NCBI GenBank assembly: GCA_045636865.1
Contig: JAZTYJ010000016.1
Coordinates: forward strand, 132,843 to 196,842
Reading direction: 5' to 3'
DNA from: SIG480 sp045636865
GTDB lineage: Bacteria; Bacillota; Clostridia; Oscillospirales; JAAYXM01
Length of the DNA stretch: 64,000 nucleotides
How positions within the stretch are numbered: the stretch's first letter is position 1; each line of letters starts with the position of its first letter. Positions 41,704-51,385 of this stretch are shown here, piece by piece. The position numbers and the translations under genes were made by a program. The notes under the pieces were generated by a model. That model saw only the letters and a program-made list of their open reading frames with translations. It was not told where the DNA came from and made no database searches.

Positions 41704-43140
41704 ATGGCTAACGACAAGAAAGTTGAACAGATAACCGATATGGAGGTTGACTTTGCGCAATGGTTTACCGACGTTTGCACAAAGGCTCAGCTTATCGACT
41801 ATTCGTCAATAAAGGGCGTTTTTATCTACCGTCCTTACGGCTATGCTATCTGGGAAAACATCCAGCGCATTATGGATGCGGAGTTCAAGAAGCAGGGCGT
41901 TGAAAACGTTTATATGCCGCTTCTCATCCCTGAATCACTCCTCCAGAAGGAAAAGGACCACGTTGAGGGCTTTGCTCCGGAGTGTGCGTGGGTTACAACA
42001 GGCGGAAGCGAGCCGCTTGAGGAGAGATACGCTATCCGTCCGACATCCGAAACTCTCTTCTGCGAGCATTTTGCAAACGTTCTGCAGTCTCACCGCGACC
42101 TTCCGATGAAGTATAACCAGTGGTGCAGCGTTCTCCGTTGGGAGAAGACCTCACGTCCCTTCCTCCGCCACAGAGAATTCCTCTGGCAGGAAGGCCACAC
42201 CATCCACGCAACAGCAGAAGAGGCAAAGGCTTTTACGGAAACTATGCTTAACGTTTATGCTGATTTCTGCGAAAACGTTCTCGCTATGCCCGTTACACGC
42301 GGCAAGAAGACAGATAAAGAAAAATTCAAGGGTGCCGAGGCAACGTACACCATCGAGTGTATGATGCACGACAGGAAGGCTCTTCAGGCAGGCACTTCCC
42401 ACTACTTCGGCGACGGCTTTGCACGTCAGTTTGAAATTCAGTTTGCCGACAAGAACAACACCCTCACAAATCCGCACCAGACCTCGTGGGGCGTATCAAC
42501 GCGTCTCATCGGCGGCATCATTATGACTCACGGCGACAACAACGGTCTCGTTCTTCCGCCGAAAATCGCGCCAATCCAAGCGGTTATCATTCCGATTGCA
42601 GCTCACAAGGGTGGCGTGCTTGAGGCAGCAGATGCACTTCTTGAAAAGCTCGCTGATGCGGGCATCCGTGTAAAGTGCGACACATCCGACAACTCTGCCG
42701 GATGGAAGTTTGCAGAATATGAAATGAAGGGTGTTCCCGTCCGCATCGAGCTCGGTCCGCGCGATATCGAGGCAGGTCAGTGCGTTCTCGTTTCACGTGT
42801 TACACGCGAGAAGAAGATCGTTTCACTTGACAACATCGTTTCTGAAGTAAATGCCGTTATGGAAGAGATTCATAATGCTCTCTTTGAGCGCGCTCTCAAA
42901 AACCGCGAAGAGCACACCTACACCGCAACAACCTTTGAAGAAATGAAGGAAATTGCCGATACAAAGACAGGCTTTGTAAAGACTATGTGGTGCGGCGAGC
43001 TTGATTGTGAGCTCAAGGTTAAAGAGGAGCTTGGAATGACCTCACGTTGTATGCCGTATGCACAGGAGCAGATTTCAGATGTCTGCCCGATTTGCGGAAA
43101 GCCTGCAAAGCATATGATTTACTGGGGTGTTGCATATTAG
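41704..43140 (+). CDS. proS: Prolyl-tRNA synthetase (archaeal/eukaryotic-like type)
   Basis: A 478-aa class II synthetase. Motif 2-type sequence LRWEKTSRPFLRHREFLWQEGHTIHATAEEA and the length of about 480 with a C-terminal zinc-like end (CMPYAQEQISDVCPICGKPAKHMIYWGVAY, in part) show the short ProS form without editing insert. Motif 1 RPYGYAIWENIQRIMD, motif 3 GVSTRLIGGIIMTHGDNNGLVLPP. Confidence 0.97.
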   Translation: MANDKKVEQITDMEVDFAQWFTDVCTKAQLIDYSSIKGVFIYRPYGYAIWENIQRIMDAEFKKQGVENVYMPLLIPESLLQKEKDHVEGFAPECAWVTTGGSEPLEERYAIRPTSETLFCEHFANVLQSHRDLPMKYNQWCSVLRWEKTSRPFLRHREFLWQEGHTIHATAEEAKAFTETMLNVYADFCENVLAMPVTRGKKTDKEKFKGAEATYTIECMMHDRKALQAGTSHYFGDGFARQFEIQFADKNNTLTNPHQTSWGVSTRLIGGIIMTHGDNNGLVLPPKIAPIQAVIIPIAAHKGGVLEAADALLEKLADAGIRVKCDTSDNSAGWKFAEYEMKGVPVRIELGPRDIEAGQCVLVSRVTREKKIVSLDNIVSEVNAVMEEIHNALFERALKNREEHTYTATTFEEMKEIADTKTGFVKTMWCGELDCELKVKEELGMTSRCMPYAQEQISDVCPICGKPAKHMIYWGVAY

Positions 43141-43296
43141 TTCTTCTCAAAAGGAGCAGGCTCCTTTCGAGGTTTGCACCCTACGCGCACTTTGCACACT
43201 TGCAGGGTGAGAAGTGATTTTTTCAAGGCGCATGTCCCCGAAAAAATCTTATTGGAATTTTTCGCACCTTTCGGTGCGGGATCTAAGAGGTGTTTT
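43141..43296 (+). other. Leader region before argS with hairpins
   Basis: 156 bp without a gene. Short inverted repeats: AAAGGAGC / GCTCCTTT (about 43150-43168), CACCCT / AGGGTG (about 43187-43219) and CGCACC / GGTGCG (about 43263-43279). No T-box consensus or T-run was found. The ribosome site AAGAGGTG precedes the argS ATG. Confidence 0.35.
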
Positions 43297-45063
43297 ATGT
43301 CTACATTAAAAAACAGGCTTACGGAAATTGTTACGAAGGCTTTTTCAGATGCCGGATACGATGAGTCTCTCGGTGTCGTTACCTTTTCAGACCGTCCGGA
43401 CCTTGCACAGTTTCAATGCAACGGTGCGCTGACGGGAGCTAAAATCCACAAAAAAAGTCCGATGATGATTGCAAACGACGTTGTTGTAAAGCTTTCGGAT
43501 AACGCAATCTTCAAGAGCGTTACCGTTGCGCCTCCCGGATTTATAAACATCATTCTTTCTGATGAGTTTATCGCATCGGAAAGCTCCGCTATGGTAAAGA
43601 GCGAAAGGCTCTCACTTCCTCTTATGAACGAGCGCACGATTGTTGTCGACTACGGCGGCCCGAACGTTGCAAAGCCGCTTCACGTCGGACACCTCCGCGC
43701 CGCCATCATCGGTGAAACCCTAAAGCGTCTTGCACGCTTTCTCGGTCATAAGGTCATCGGCGATGTTCATCTCGGCGACTGGGGGCTTCAGATGGGCCTC
43801 ATTATTGCCGAGCTTGAGAGAGTTTCACCCTCTCTTCCGTATTTTGACGAAAGCATTACCGACGGATATCCCGAAGAATCTCCCGTCACGATAGACGACC
43901 TTTCAAAGCTCTATCCCGAGGCAAGTGTCCGTTCAAAGTCCGACGAGGACTTCCGCGCACGCGCTATGCGCGCAACCTTCGACCTTCAGAACGGTCGTCC
44001 CGGTTACGTTGCACTCTGGAAGAAGTTTCTTGAGGTTTCCGTTTCTGACCTTAAAAAGAGCTACGCCGTTTTAGGTGTTGACTTTGATATGTGGCTCGGT
44101 GAGAGCGATGCCGATCCGTATGTTCCGGGGCTTTTGAAAACTCTCGATGAGAAAAAGCTTACATACCTCTCCGACGGTGCTCTCATTGCAGACGTTGCAG
44201 AAGAAACCGACGACGAGCCTATGCCGCCGATCATCATTTCAAAGTCTGACGGTTCAGCTCTCTATGCGACAACTGACCTTGCAACAATCGTTCAGCGAAT
44301 GACTGACTTTAATCCGAATGAAATCTGGTACGTTGTTGACAGCCGTCAGTCGATGCACTTTAAACAGGTCTTCCGCCTTGCAAAGAAGGCTCAGATAGTA
44401 AACGAGGACACCGCGCTTTATCACGTAGGTTTCGGCACAATGAACGGAAGCGACGGAAAGCCGTATAAGACGCGCGAAGGCGGCGTTATGAGTCTTTCTG
44501 TTCTCATAAAGAGCGCAACCGATGCATCGCGCGAGCGAATTGATGCATCCGAAGCTGCAAAGGTTCTCTCTGAAGACGAGAAGGCTGCAAACGCAGAAAA
44601 AATCGGTATTGCGGCTATCAAGTTCGGCGACCTCATCAACCATCGCTCACGCGACTATATATTTGACCTTAACCGTTTCCTCTCAACCGAGGGAAAGACG
44701 GGGCCGTATCTCCAGTATACCGTTGTCAGAATCTCCTCTCTCCTTGCAAAGGCAAAAGAGCAGGGCGCACTCTGCGGAGAAATTCTTCCGCCGAAATCTG
44801 ACACGGAGCGCGAGCTTTTAATAAAGCTCTTCTCTGTCGGAGATGTTCTTCTCCGCGCTTTTGAAGAAAAAGCTCCGAACGCAATCTGCGAGGTTATGTT
44901 TGATATCGCAGGACTCTTCAACAGATTCTACTTTGAAAACAAGATTCTCTCAAACGAAAACGAGGCAGAGCGCGCATCGTGGCTCTCAATCATTGAGCTT
45001 GTACGCCGTATGCTTCTTATTCTTCTTGACATCTTCTCTACAGACGTTCCGAATATGATGTAG
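43297..45063 (+). CDS. argS: Arginyl-tRNA synthetase
   Basis: 588 aa from ATG 43297 (MSTLKNRLTEIVTKAF). Class I marks: HIGH-type motif in PNVAKPLHVGHLRAAIIGE, DWGLQMGLII, and the KMSKS counterpart DGKPYKTREGGVMSL. The anticodon-binding helical domain closes the protein. An upstream in-frame extension of 41 codons lacks a ribosome site and is rejected. Confidence 0.96.
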   Translation: MSTLKNRLTEIVTKAFSDAGYDESLGVVTFSDRPDLAQFQCNGALTGAKIHKKSPMMIANDVVVKLSDNAIFKSVTVAPPGFINIILSDEFIASESSAMVKSERLSLPLMNERTIVVDYGGPNVAKPLHVGHLRAAIIGETLKRLARFLGHKVIGDVHLGDWGLQMGLIIAELERVSPSLPYFDESITDGYPEESPVTIDDLSKLYPEASVRSKSDEDFRARAMRATFDLQNGRPGYVALWKKFLEVSVSDLKKSYAVLGVDFDMWLGESDADPYVPGLLKTLDEKKLTYLSDGALIADVAEETDDEPMPPIIISKSDGSALYATTDLATIVQRMTDFNPNEIWYVVDSRQSMHFKQVFRLAKKAQIVNEDTALYHVGFGTMNGSDGKPYKTREGGVMSLSVLIKSATDASRERIDASEAAKVLSEDEKAANAEKIGIAAIKFGDLINHRSRDYIFDLNRFLSTEGKTGPYLQYTVVRISSLLAKAKEQGALCGEILPPKSDTERELLIKLFSVGDVLLRAFEEKAPNAICEVMFDIAGLFNRFYFENKILSNENEAERASWLSIIELVRRMLLILLDIFSTDVPNMM

Positions 45064-45083
45064 TTTTTATGGGGTGAACTTCA

Positions 45084-46439
45084 ATGGATGCTTCCATTAA
45101 AAAAGAGCCTATGTTTTCGCGGCAGGCTCTCATTAGCCTCACAATTCCGATAATTCTTGAAGCGGTGCTTTCGATTATGGCAGGCACCGTTGATACTGTT
45201 ATGGTATCCGGGCTCGGTGAGGCGTCAGTCAGCGCAGTTTCGCTTGTCGATTCCATCGCTATAATCCTTGTCTACTTTTTTGCCGCAATGACATACGGCG
45301 GAGTCGTCGTTACGGCACAGTATATCGGGCGCGGCGACACGGAGAATGCAAACAAAAGCGGTCGACAGCTTTTCTATCTCTCCGTTTTCGTTTCGATAAT
45401 CCTCTCTTTCGGTATTATGCCGTTTATGTCAGCGGTTATAGACTTTATCTATCCCGGACTTGAACCGATAGTTTTTGAATATGCAAAAACTTATCTTTTC
45501 TGGATTTTGCTCGGACTTCCCTTCTTTGCGATGGGTAATGCCGCGTGCTCGCTTCTTCGCGCACAGGCGATAAGCAAACCGGTAATGTATCTCACCGTGG
45601 GCATAAACATTGTCAACATAATCGGCAACGCAATACTTATCTACTGGCTCGATATGGGTATCATGGGTGCCGCTATTTCGACATCTTTTTCAAGAGTTGT
45701 TTACGGTGTCGGCGGCATGATTATGATTCACAACAGAAGCCTCAAGGTTCATTTTTCAAAAATTTTGAAAATCCGTCTTGATTTTTCCATGCTCAAAAAC
45801 ATATTTATAATCGGTGGCGCAAACGGTCTTGAAAATTCGCTTTTCTTCTCGGGAAAATTGATTCTTTCAAGCTTTGTTTCGTCACTCGGAACGGTTTATA
45901 TCGCGGCGCACGCCGTTTCAAATCAGCTCTGCAATGTGGGTTGGACGACAATCGGCGCATTCTCATCCACGCTTCTGACCGTTGTCGGACAATGTATGGG
46001 CGCAGGAGAGAAGGAACAAGCGCGAGGATATCTCGTCAAAATCGAAAAGGTGGCGACAATATTCGTTCTCGTTATCTTCGGGCTCATTTTCCTTTTAAGG
46101 AATCAACTTGTGCTCCTCTTCGGCTTTGACGAAAGCGCACTTGAACTCTCGGCATACTATACGGGCGTCGGCGCGCTTGTTACGATTTTTTCGTGCTACT
46201 CGTGGTCGTTTGCTCCGCTTTCGGCATTTCGCGCGGCAGGCGACACTGTCTATGCGCTCACGGTCTCGATTTCCTCCATGTTTATCTTCCGCGTAGCGCT
46301 CGCCCTTGTTCTCGGAATTTACTTCCATATGGGACTTATGGCGATATGGATAGGAAATTTTGCCGACTGGGGATTCCGCTCTGTTGTGAACTTCATCCAC
46401 TTCAAGCGCGGAAAGTGGCTTTTGAAAAAAGTTATTTAA
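45084..46439 (+). CDS. MATE-family efflux transporter
   Basis: A 451-aa protein with 12 membrane helices in two halves. Typical MATE blocks are LTIPIILEAVLSIMAGTVDTVMVSGLGEASVSAVSLVDS and YIAAHAVSNQLCNVGWTTIGAFSSTLLTVVGQCMGAGE. It exports organic cations or drugs with sodium or protons. It is 20 nt after argS, so probably read together. Confidence 0.92.
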   Translation: MDASIKKEPMFSRQALISLTIPIILEAVLSIMAGTVDTVMVSGLGEASVSAVSLVDSIAIILVYFFAAMTYGGVVVTAQYIGRGDTENANKSGRQLFYLSVFVSIILSFGIMPFMSAVIDFIYPGLEPIVFEYAKTYLFWILLGLPFFAMGNAACSLLRAQAISKPVMYLTVGINIVNIIGNAILIYWLDMGIMGAAISTSFSRVVYGVGGMIMIHNRSLKVHFSKILKIRLDFSMLKNIFIIGGANGLENSLFFSGKLILSSFVSSLGTVYIAAHAVSNQLCNVGWTTIGAFSSTLLTVVGQCMGAGEKEQARGYLVKIEKVATIFVLVIFGLIFLLRNQLVLLFGFDESALELSAYYTGVGALVTIFSCYSWSFAPLSAFRAAGDTVYALTVSISSMFIFRVALALVLGIYFHMGLMAIWIGNFADWGFRSVVNFIHFKRGKWLLKKVI

Positions 46440-46460
46440 AAATTTTTGGTTTTCATTTTT

Positions 46461-46495
46461 TGCGATGTCCGAAATCTCGGGCATCGCATTTTTTT
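46461..46495 (+). terminator. Terminator after argS-MATE
   Basis: Stem TGCGATGTCCGA / CGGGCATCGCA followed by seven Ts. Confidence 0.9.
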
Positions 46496-46530
46496 ACAAG
46501 GAAACCTCCGCACAAATTTCCGTTTTGCCC

Positions 46531-46560
46531 AAAATATCCGCCTTTAATATGCACATATTA
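46531..46560 (+). promoter_or_regulatory. Candidate forespore (sigma F/G) promoter of spoIVB
   Basis: CATATTA (46554-46560) fits the forespore sigma -10, with AAAATA 17 nt upstream as a partial -35. The product is a forespore protease, which makes this likely, but the -35 match is only partial. Confidence 0.4.
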
Positions 46561-46579
46561 AAACGGAAAGGAGGCGCAA

Positions 46580-47578
46580 ATGTTTAAAACAAAATTTTTC
46601 AAAAAATCAAAAATTCTTTTTGCCGCAATTGCAATTTTGCTCACTCTTGCAGTTTCGGCAAGCGCGGTGGATGCCCTCATTCCGCTCGGACGCACAACGG
46701 GCATAAACCTCTCATCCGACGGTGCGATGGTCATATCACATTCGGAAAATATAAATCCGAATCCCGCAAAGTCGGCAGGTATCGCGCCGGGTGACGTTAT
46801 TCTCCGTGTTGGTGAACGGAAAATTTTTTCAAACAGCGATCTTGTCGATGAGGTTTTAAAAAGTGGTGGAAATCCCCTTGTATTTGAGTATTCCCGAAAC
46901 GGAAAAACTCATACTGCAACCGTTATTCCGACAAAGACAGACGATGGCTATGCTGTCGGAATAAGAGTCCGCGACTCGATAGCAGGTATCGGAACGCTGA
47001 CGTATCTGAACCCCGAAGATAACTCATACGGCGCACTCGGACACGGAATTTCGGAAACCGAGACGAACATTGTTATCCCCGTGCGGCAGGGCTATCTTAT
47101 GCCGTCATCTGTAAGCGGAGTTAAGAAAGGTCGGGCAGGTGAGCCGGGCGAGCTTCAGGGCACGTTTCATCTCGATTCTCCTATTGCAACGATTGAGAAA
47201 AACTCCGTCTGCGGTATTTTCGGAAAAATCACCGATATCTCATATTTTGAAAACGCAAACGCAATCCCGCTTGCAAAACGGGCTGAAATCAAACGCGGTC
47301 CTGCAAAGATTCTCTCAAACATCGAAGGTGAAGAAGTCTGCGAGTATGACATTGAGATAATCGGAATTTATTTTGACGGAGAGAAAACAAAAAATATGTT
47401 AATCCGCGCAACCGACCCGAGACTTTTAGAAAAAACGGGCGGCATCGTCTGCGGAATGTCAGGTTCACCGATTATCCAAAATGGAAAACTTGTGGGCGCT
47501 GTTACCCATGTCCTCGTCAACGACCCGACAAAGGGATACGGCATCTTTATTGAAAATATGTTAGCCGCGGCAGGATAG
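46580..47578 (+). CDS. spoIVB: SpoIVB-type serine peptidase (S55)
   Basis: A 332-aa protein with an N-terminal membrane anchor (IAILLTLAVSASAVDALIP), a PDZ domain (about 60-120, KSAGIAPGDVILRVGERK) and the S55 peptidase domain (about 125-332) with the His in GALGHGISET and the catalytic Ser in CGMSGSPIIQNGKL. SpoIVB is released from the forespore to trigger sigma K activation. Its presence marks a sporulating lineage. AAAGGAGG precedes ATG. Confidence 0.92.
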   Translation: MFKTKFFKKSKILFAAIAILLTLAVSASAVDALIPLGRTTGINLSSDGAMVISHSENINPNPAKSAGIAPGDVILRVGERKIFSNSDLVDEVLKSGGNPLVFEYSRNGKTHTATVIPTKTDDGYAVGIRVRDSIAGIGTLTYLNPEDNSYGALGHGISETETNIVIPVRQGYLMPSSVSGVKKGRAGEPGELQGTFHLDSPIATIEKNSVCGIFGKITDISYFENANAIPLAKRAEIKRGPAKILSNIEGEEVCEYDIEIIGIYFDGEKTKNMLIRATDPRLLEKTGGIVCGMSGSPIIQNGKLVGAVTHVLVNDPTKGYGIFIENMLAAAG

Positions 47579-47585
47579 CGAAAAA

Positions 47586-47615
47586 GGCAGAGGCAATTTG
47601 CCTCTGCCTTTTTTT
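47586..47615 (+). terminator. Terminator of spoIVB
   Basis: Stem GGCAGAGGC / GCCTCTGCC, loop AATTT, T-run of seven. Confidence 0.92.
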
Positions 47616-47703
47616 ATGGAAATCTCAAGTGTTTTTCGATTTGATTTGTTATTCTTTTTATGGTATGCTTTATAAATAAGCAATATAAAAGGAAGTGTTT
47701 TTT

Positions 47704-49719
47704 ATGTGCGCAATTTTTAAACGTGGAATATCAGTTATTGTTTTGTCGTTACTATTGATGTGTTCGGCATTGGCCACAGGTGGTCTTGATAACTTTACTG
47801 ACAAAAAAACTATGGATAATACAACGTTTTCGGACGTATCGACGGACCATTGGTTCTACGACGGTGTGCGCTCGGCATATAATATGGGCATTATGGAGGG
47901 AGTTGGCAACAAAAAATTCAATCCCGGCCAGAGTGTTCCGTGGAGCCAGGCAGTAACTATTGCTGCAAGAGTCCGTTCAACTTATTTGGGTGAGAATATA
48001 CCTGAAGCAACAGGACCTTGGTATCAGAAGTATGTGAATTACGCCTTGAATGCAAAAATTCTTCCTTCGAACCATCCCGAAGGTGATGCGTGGAACACAA
48101 AGGCAATCGACCGCCAATCCATCGCTTATCTCTTTCAGGCTGTAGTCGGCAAGGAAGACTGCCCTTCTATCAGCGACCTTGATATCCCGGACCTCGGTTC
48201 TGCAGATTCGGACAAGCAGGAGGCTGTGAAGACTCTCTATGCTGCCGGTATCTTCACAGGCAAGGGTAATGGATTTGACCCAACCGGTCTTGCCACTCGT
48301 GCAGAACTCTCCACAATCCTTACTCGTCTGTTGCGCCCGGCTTACCGTATGCCTCACGACAAACGCGTTAACTACGACATGGAGGGGCAGTGGAGTAATT
48401 TCACCTTTGACAGCAGCTTATGCTATGATGACAAGGCGTTTTATCTTATTTTCAGAGAATCGGGTCTCAGTGGCATTAAAGGAGCTAATCACATCCTCAG
48501 AAAAGACAAAAAAACCGGTGAGGTTTCCACGCTCCACTCTTCCACTGCAGGTAAAAGCAAATTGCAATCTCTTCTTATTTCCGATGGTTATCTGTACTTT
48601 ACAGAAACAGAAATTAATGATAATACCCAATTAAAAAAGCTTAATCTCTCAACAGGCAAGATAGATTCACTTTATAAAAACATTTTAAAAAACGGATTAT
48701 CAAGCACTTTTATAGATACTTTCTACATTTATGACGGCCGGATATTCATCGTCACTTCCCACGGAATTGACTACACTCTGAATGAATTATCCAAGGGAAA
48801 TCTTCGTCCATTGATGACTTTCTACAGAAGCTGTTCCAGCCTTTATGGTTTTAATGGAAAACTGTATATCGGCACAGAGCATGGAACAACTTTACTTTCT
48901 TACGATCTTTCTACCGGCAAGGATGAACTCTGTCTCGATGGTGTAACAACGTTCACGCTTGATAACGGAAGGGTCTATTTCTTAAGAAATTACAGCAATC
49001 CTATCTGGATGGCATCACTTGACAACCTTGATCGCCCGGTAAAATATGGCTCGTTACCGGAAAACGCTTTTGAATATTATATAAATTTAGCTCATAACGG
49101 TAAGGATCTTTACTATGACTCTTCATCAATTTCATCGATCTACAAAATCATCCCGGGACAGATAGCAAAAAAAGTCCACACAAACTCTACTTCATATGTA
49201 GAATACCCCATTTTGTGGGGCGATTGTATTCTGGAGGGACATCCCGGACTTTCTGTAGACAACTATACCGGTGAATTTGTTATAGCAACAAGCGTTGGCA
49301 CTCCCAACGAACAAAAAACCAACGTCGATGAATGGTTGGGGCGTTCGTCTTTAATGTCTCGCACAGCCTTTCCGCAAAACGGAAAAATTTGCACCTACGA
49401 TGACACTTATTTAAACGACGATGATGGCATAGCTGTACGTCAGGCGTATTACAGTGGAAACAAGCTTATTATTGATATTGACTACAGAAGCACACAAGAC
49501 GGAAAAGACGAGCGCTTGCGTAAATTGGAAATAAACGCGCGTGTTGGCGATGTGTCACTCACAAAGAAGGTTGAACTCTTTGGCGATGAATGTGCGAAGT
49601 TTGGAGAAAACCTTCAACTGACACTTGTGATTCAGGGTGACGAGCTCCTCGTTTCCGATGCTGATCTCACCGATATGAAATGTGATATCACTTATTCATA
49701 TAACATTGTCGAAAAATAA
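47704..49719 (+). CDS. SLH-domain surface protein with beta-propeller-like body
   Basis: 671 aa from ATG 47704 (AAAGGAAG). Signal peptide (VIVLSLLLMCSALATG). Three SLH domains follow at about 40-240 (FSDVSTDHWFYDGVRSAYNMGIMEG, GPWYQKYVNYALNAKIL, AVKTLYAAGIFTGKGNGFDPTG), which bind cell wall polymers. The rest (about 250-600) has repeated strands such as LYFTETE, LYIGTEHGTTLLSYDLSTGK and VYFLRNYSNP, like propeller (DUF5050-type) repeats. It is richer in A and T than its neighbours and sits between spoIVB and a spoIVB remnant, suggesting late insertion. Confidence 0.85.
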   Translation: MCAIFKRGISVIVLSLLLMCSALATGGLDNFTDKKTMDNTTFSDVSTDHWFYDGVRSAYNMGIMEGVGNKKFNPGQSVPWSQAVTIAARVRSTYLGENIPEATGPWYQKYVNYALNAKILPSNHPEGDAWNTKAIDRQSIAYLFQAVVGKEDCPSISDLDIPDLGSADSDKQEAVKTLYAAGIFTGKGNGFDPTGLATRAELSTILTRLLRPAYRMPHDKRVNYDMEGQWSNFTFDSSLCYDDKAFYLIFRESGLSGIKGANHILRKDKKTGEVSTLHSSTAGKSKLQSLLISDGYLYFTETEINDNTQLKKLNLSTGKIDSLYKNILKNGLSSTFIDTFYIYDGRIFIVTSHGIDYTLNELSKGNLRPLMTFYRSCSSLYGFNGKLYIGTEHGTTLLSYDLSTGKDELCLDGVTTFTLDNGRVYFLRNYSNPIWMASLDNLDRPVKYGSLPENAFEYYINLAHNGKDLYYDSSSISSIYKIIPGQIAKKVHTNSTSYVEYPILWGDCILEGHPGLSVDNYTGEFVIATSVGTPNEQKTNVDEWLGRSSLMSRTAFPQNGKICTYDDTYLNDDDGIAVRQAYYSGNKLIIDIDYRSTQDGKDERLRKLEINARVGDVSLTKKVELFGDECAKFGENLQLTLVIQGDELLVSDADLTDMKCDITYSYNIVEK

Positions 49720-49733
49720 ATATAGCCATCGCT

Positions 49734-49799
49734 CTCGTCAAATGCCCGACAAAGGGATATGCGATATTCATTGAAAATATGCTCGACGCGGCAGGATAA
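49734..49799 (+). pseudogene. Remnant of a second spoIVB 3' end
   Basis: The 66 bp after the SLH gene align without gaps to the last 66 bp of spoIVB (47513-47578): 54 identical bases and 17 of 21 encoded residues (LVKCPTKGYAIFIENMLDAAG against LVNDPTKGYGIFIENMLAAAG). It ends in an in-frame TAA and a terminator. There is no start codon and nothing else of the gene, so it is a leftover of a paralogue. Confidence 0.85.
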
Positions 49800-49807
49800 C
49801 ATTATAC

Positions 49808-49842
49808 AAAAAGCACTCGCTATAAAATAGCGAGTGCTTTTT
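49808..49842. terminator. Bidirectional terminator
   Basis: Stem AAAAGCACTCGCTA / TAGCGAGTGCTTTT, loop TAAAA. Serves the SLH gene and the convergent MATE gene. It would have belonged to the lost spoIVB copy. Confidence 0.9.
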
Positions 49843-49847
49843 ATTCA

Positions 49848-51200
49848 TTATTCTTTCGGCAGGAGTTTTCGCTGATAGAAATAATACGGCACCAGGACAA
49901 ACAGCCATGCCATCAGCCACGCAAGCGGCTCAATATAGAACATTATTTCGACGCCTGCAAATTTAAAGAAAATTTTTGCCATAATCACGCGGCTTCCCGC
50001 TTCTGCGATTCCCGAAATCATCGACCACGAGGAGTTTCCGATAGCCTGCAGGTTGTTTCTGTGAACATACACAAGATACAGAACAGGCAGCGACAGAATC
50101 ATATTGGTAAGATAGCGTGCGGCAACGTAGATTGCGTCTTTCGCGCCTTCTTCCGACACGTCGATAAACAACTGCGGCAACACAGATTTCAGCGGCAACG
50201 TGATAGCGAGCAGTATCAGCGCGACACTCACCGCAAGAACCATCGCCACGTTTACGCCGCGGCGCACGCGCATAAAGTTTTTCGCTCCGAAGTTCTGTGA
50301 GGCGTATGTGATAAATGCGGCGCCGAGTGAAATTGCGGTACATTCAAGAAGTCCGTAGAGCTTGTTGACGGCGGTGTAGCCCGCAACGAAGGAGCTTCCC
50401 TGATCGTTTACGGTTGACTGAACTATCATTCCGCCAAGGTGAACTATTATATACTGGATAGCAAGCGGAATGCCGAAGCGCGCAATTTTTCCGATTAACG
50501 CGCCATCCCATACCCACGCGGATTTAGAAAGCTCAACACAGCTGATTTTAAGAATCCTTACCGCGCAGAAGATAAATGCGACACACTGGCTGAGCACCGA
50601 CGCAAGCGCCGCACCGAACACTCCCCAATGAAAAACCATAACAAAAAGCAGGTCAAGCAGGATATTTAGCACCGCGGCAATAACCATTGCGGCAAGCGGC
50701 GTTTTGCTGTCACCGAATGCCCGCAGAATTGCAGATGCGAGATTATAAAGAGCTACAATAATAATACCGCACATCATGGTGGTAAGATATGTAACCGCCT
50801 GAGAGAGAATGTTTCGCTCCGTCGGCGTGCGGAGAAGGACAAGAATCGGCCGCGCGCCGATTACACCCACAAGCATAAAGATTGAGGAAATGATAAGCGA
50901 CAGATACACAGACATCGTGATTGCCTTGTTTATCTTAACGGGATCGTTCTTTCCGAAATATCTTGAAACAAAGGTTGCAAAGCCCTGTGTCATTATGGAA
51001 ATGCTCCACAGACTCATCCAATAAGTCCAGTCGGTGCACCCTACCGCCGCAAGCGCGTCCACGCCCACACCTCTGCCGACGATTGCGGCATCGACGATCT
51101 GGTAGAGCTGTTGCCCCAAATTGGTTAAAATCACGGGGATTGCAAACTTAAGCATAAGCTTATAAGGGCTACCCTCGGTCATATTCATTACTCTCGACAT
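49848..51200 (-). CDS. MATE-family efflux transporter (second)
   Basis: 450 aa from the ATG at 51200 (GGAGG, 7-nt spacing). Twelve membrane helices with MATE marks: KLMLKFAIPVILTNLGQQLYQIVDAAIVGRGVGVDALAAVG and SFVAGYTAVNKLYGLLECTAISLGAAFITYASQNFGA. It belongs to a different branch from the argS-linked MATE. A TATAAT lies at 51230-51235 on the minus strand. Substrate unknown. Confidence 0.92.
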   Translation of the reverse strand: MSRVMNMTEGSPYKLMLKFAIPVILTNLGQQLYQIVDAAIVGRGVGVDALAAVGCTDWTYWMSLWSISIMTQGFATFVSRYFGKNDPVKINKAITMSVYLSLIISSIFMLVGVIGARPILVLLRTPTERNILSQAVTYLTTMMCGIIIVALYNLASAILRAFGDSKTPLAAMVIAAVLNILLDLLFVMVFHWGVFGAALASVLSQCVAFIFCAVRILKISCVELSKSAWVWDGALIGKIARFGIPLAIQYIIVHLGGMIVQSTVNDQGSSFVAGYTAVNKLYGLLECTAISLGAAFITYASQNFGAKNFMRVRRGVNVAMVLAVSVALILLAITLPLKSVLPQLFIDVSEEGAKDAIYVAARYLTNMILSLPVLYLVYVHRNNLQAIGNSSWSMISGIAEAGSRVIMAKIFFKFAGVEIMFYIEPLAWLMAWLFVLVPYYFYQRKLLPKE

Positions 51201-51331
51201 AGTTTTCCTCCGCGAAAACATTTTCTCCCATTATACACCAAAATGCTTCCCAATGGAAGACCGTTTGACAATTTTACATCTGCTCGACCAAACAAAACCT
51301 TAATCAACCATGCAACGACCTTTCTTTTTAG

Positions 51332-51360
51332 TTGTATTCGTTAATCGGTTGTGATATAAT
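51332..51360 (+). promoter_or_regulatory. Promoter of the EamA transporter gene
   Basis: TTGTAT (51332-51337), 17-bp spacer, TATAAT (51355-51360), 26 nt before the ATG. The same hexamers and spacing precede the heparinase-like gene. Confidence 0.8.
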
Positions 51361-51385
51361 TGGCAACAGAAATGGGGTTTTTAAC

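Noticed and set aside
43141..43296. T-box or attenuator before argS
   Set aside because: Only short inverted repeats are present; there is no TGGNACCGCG-like sequence and no T-run.
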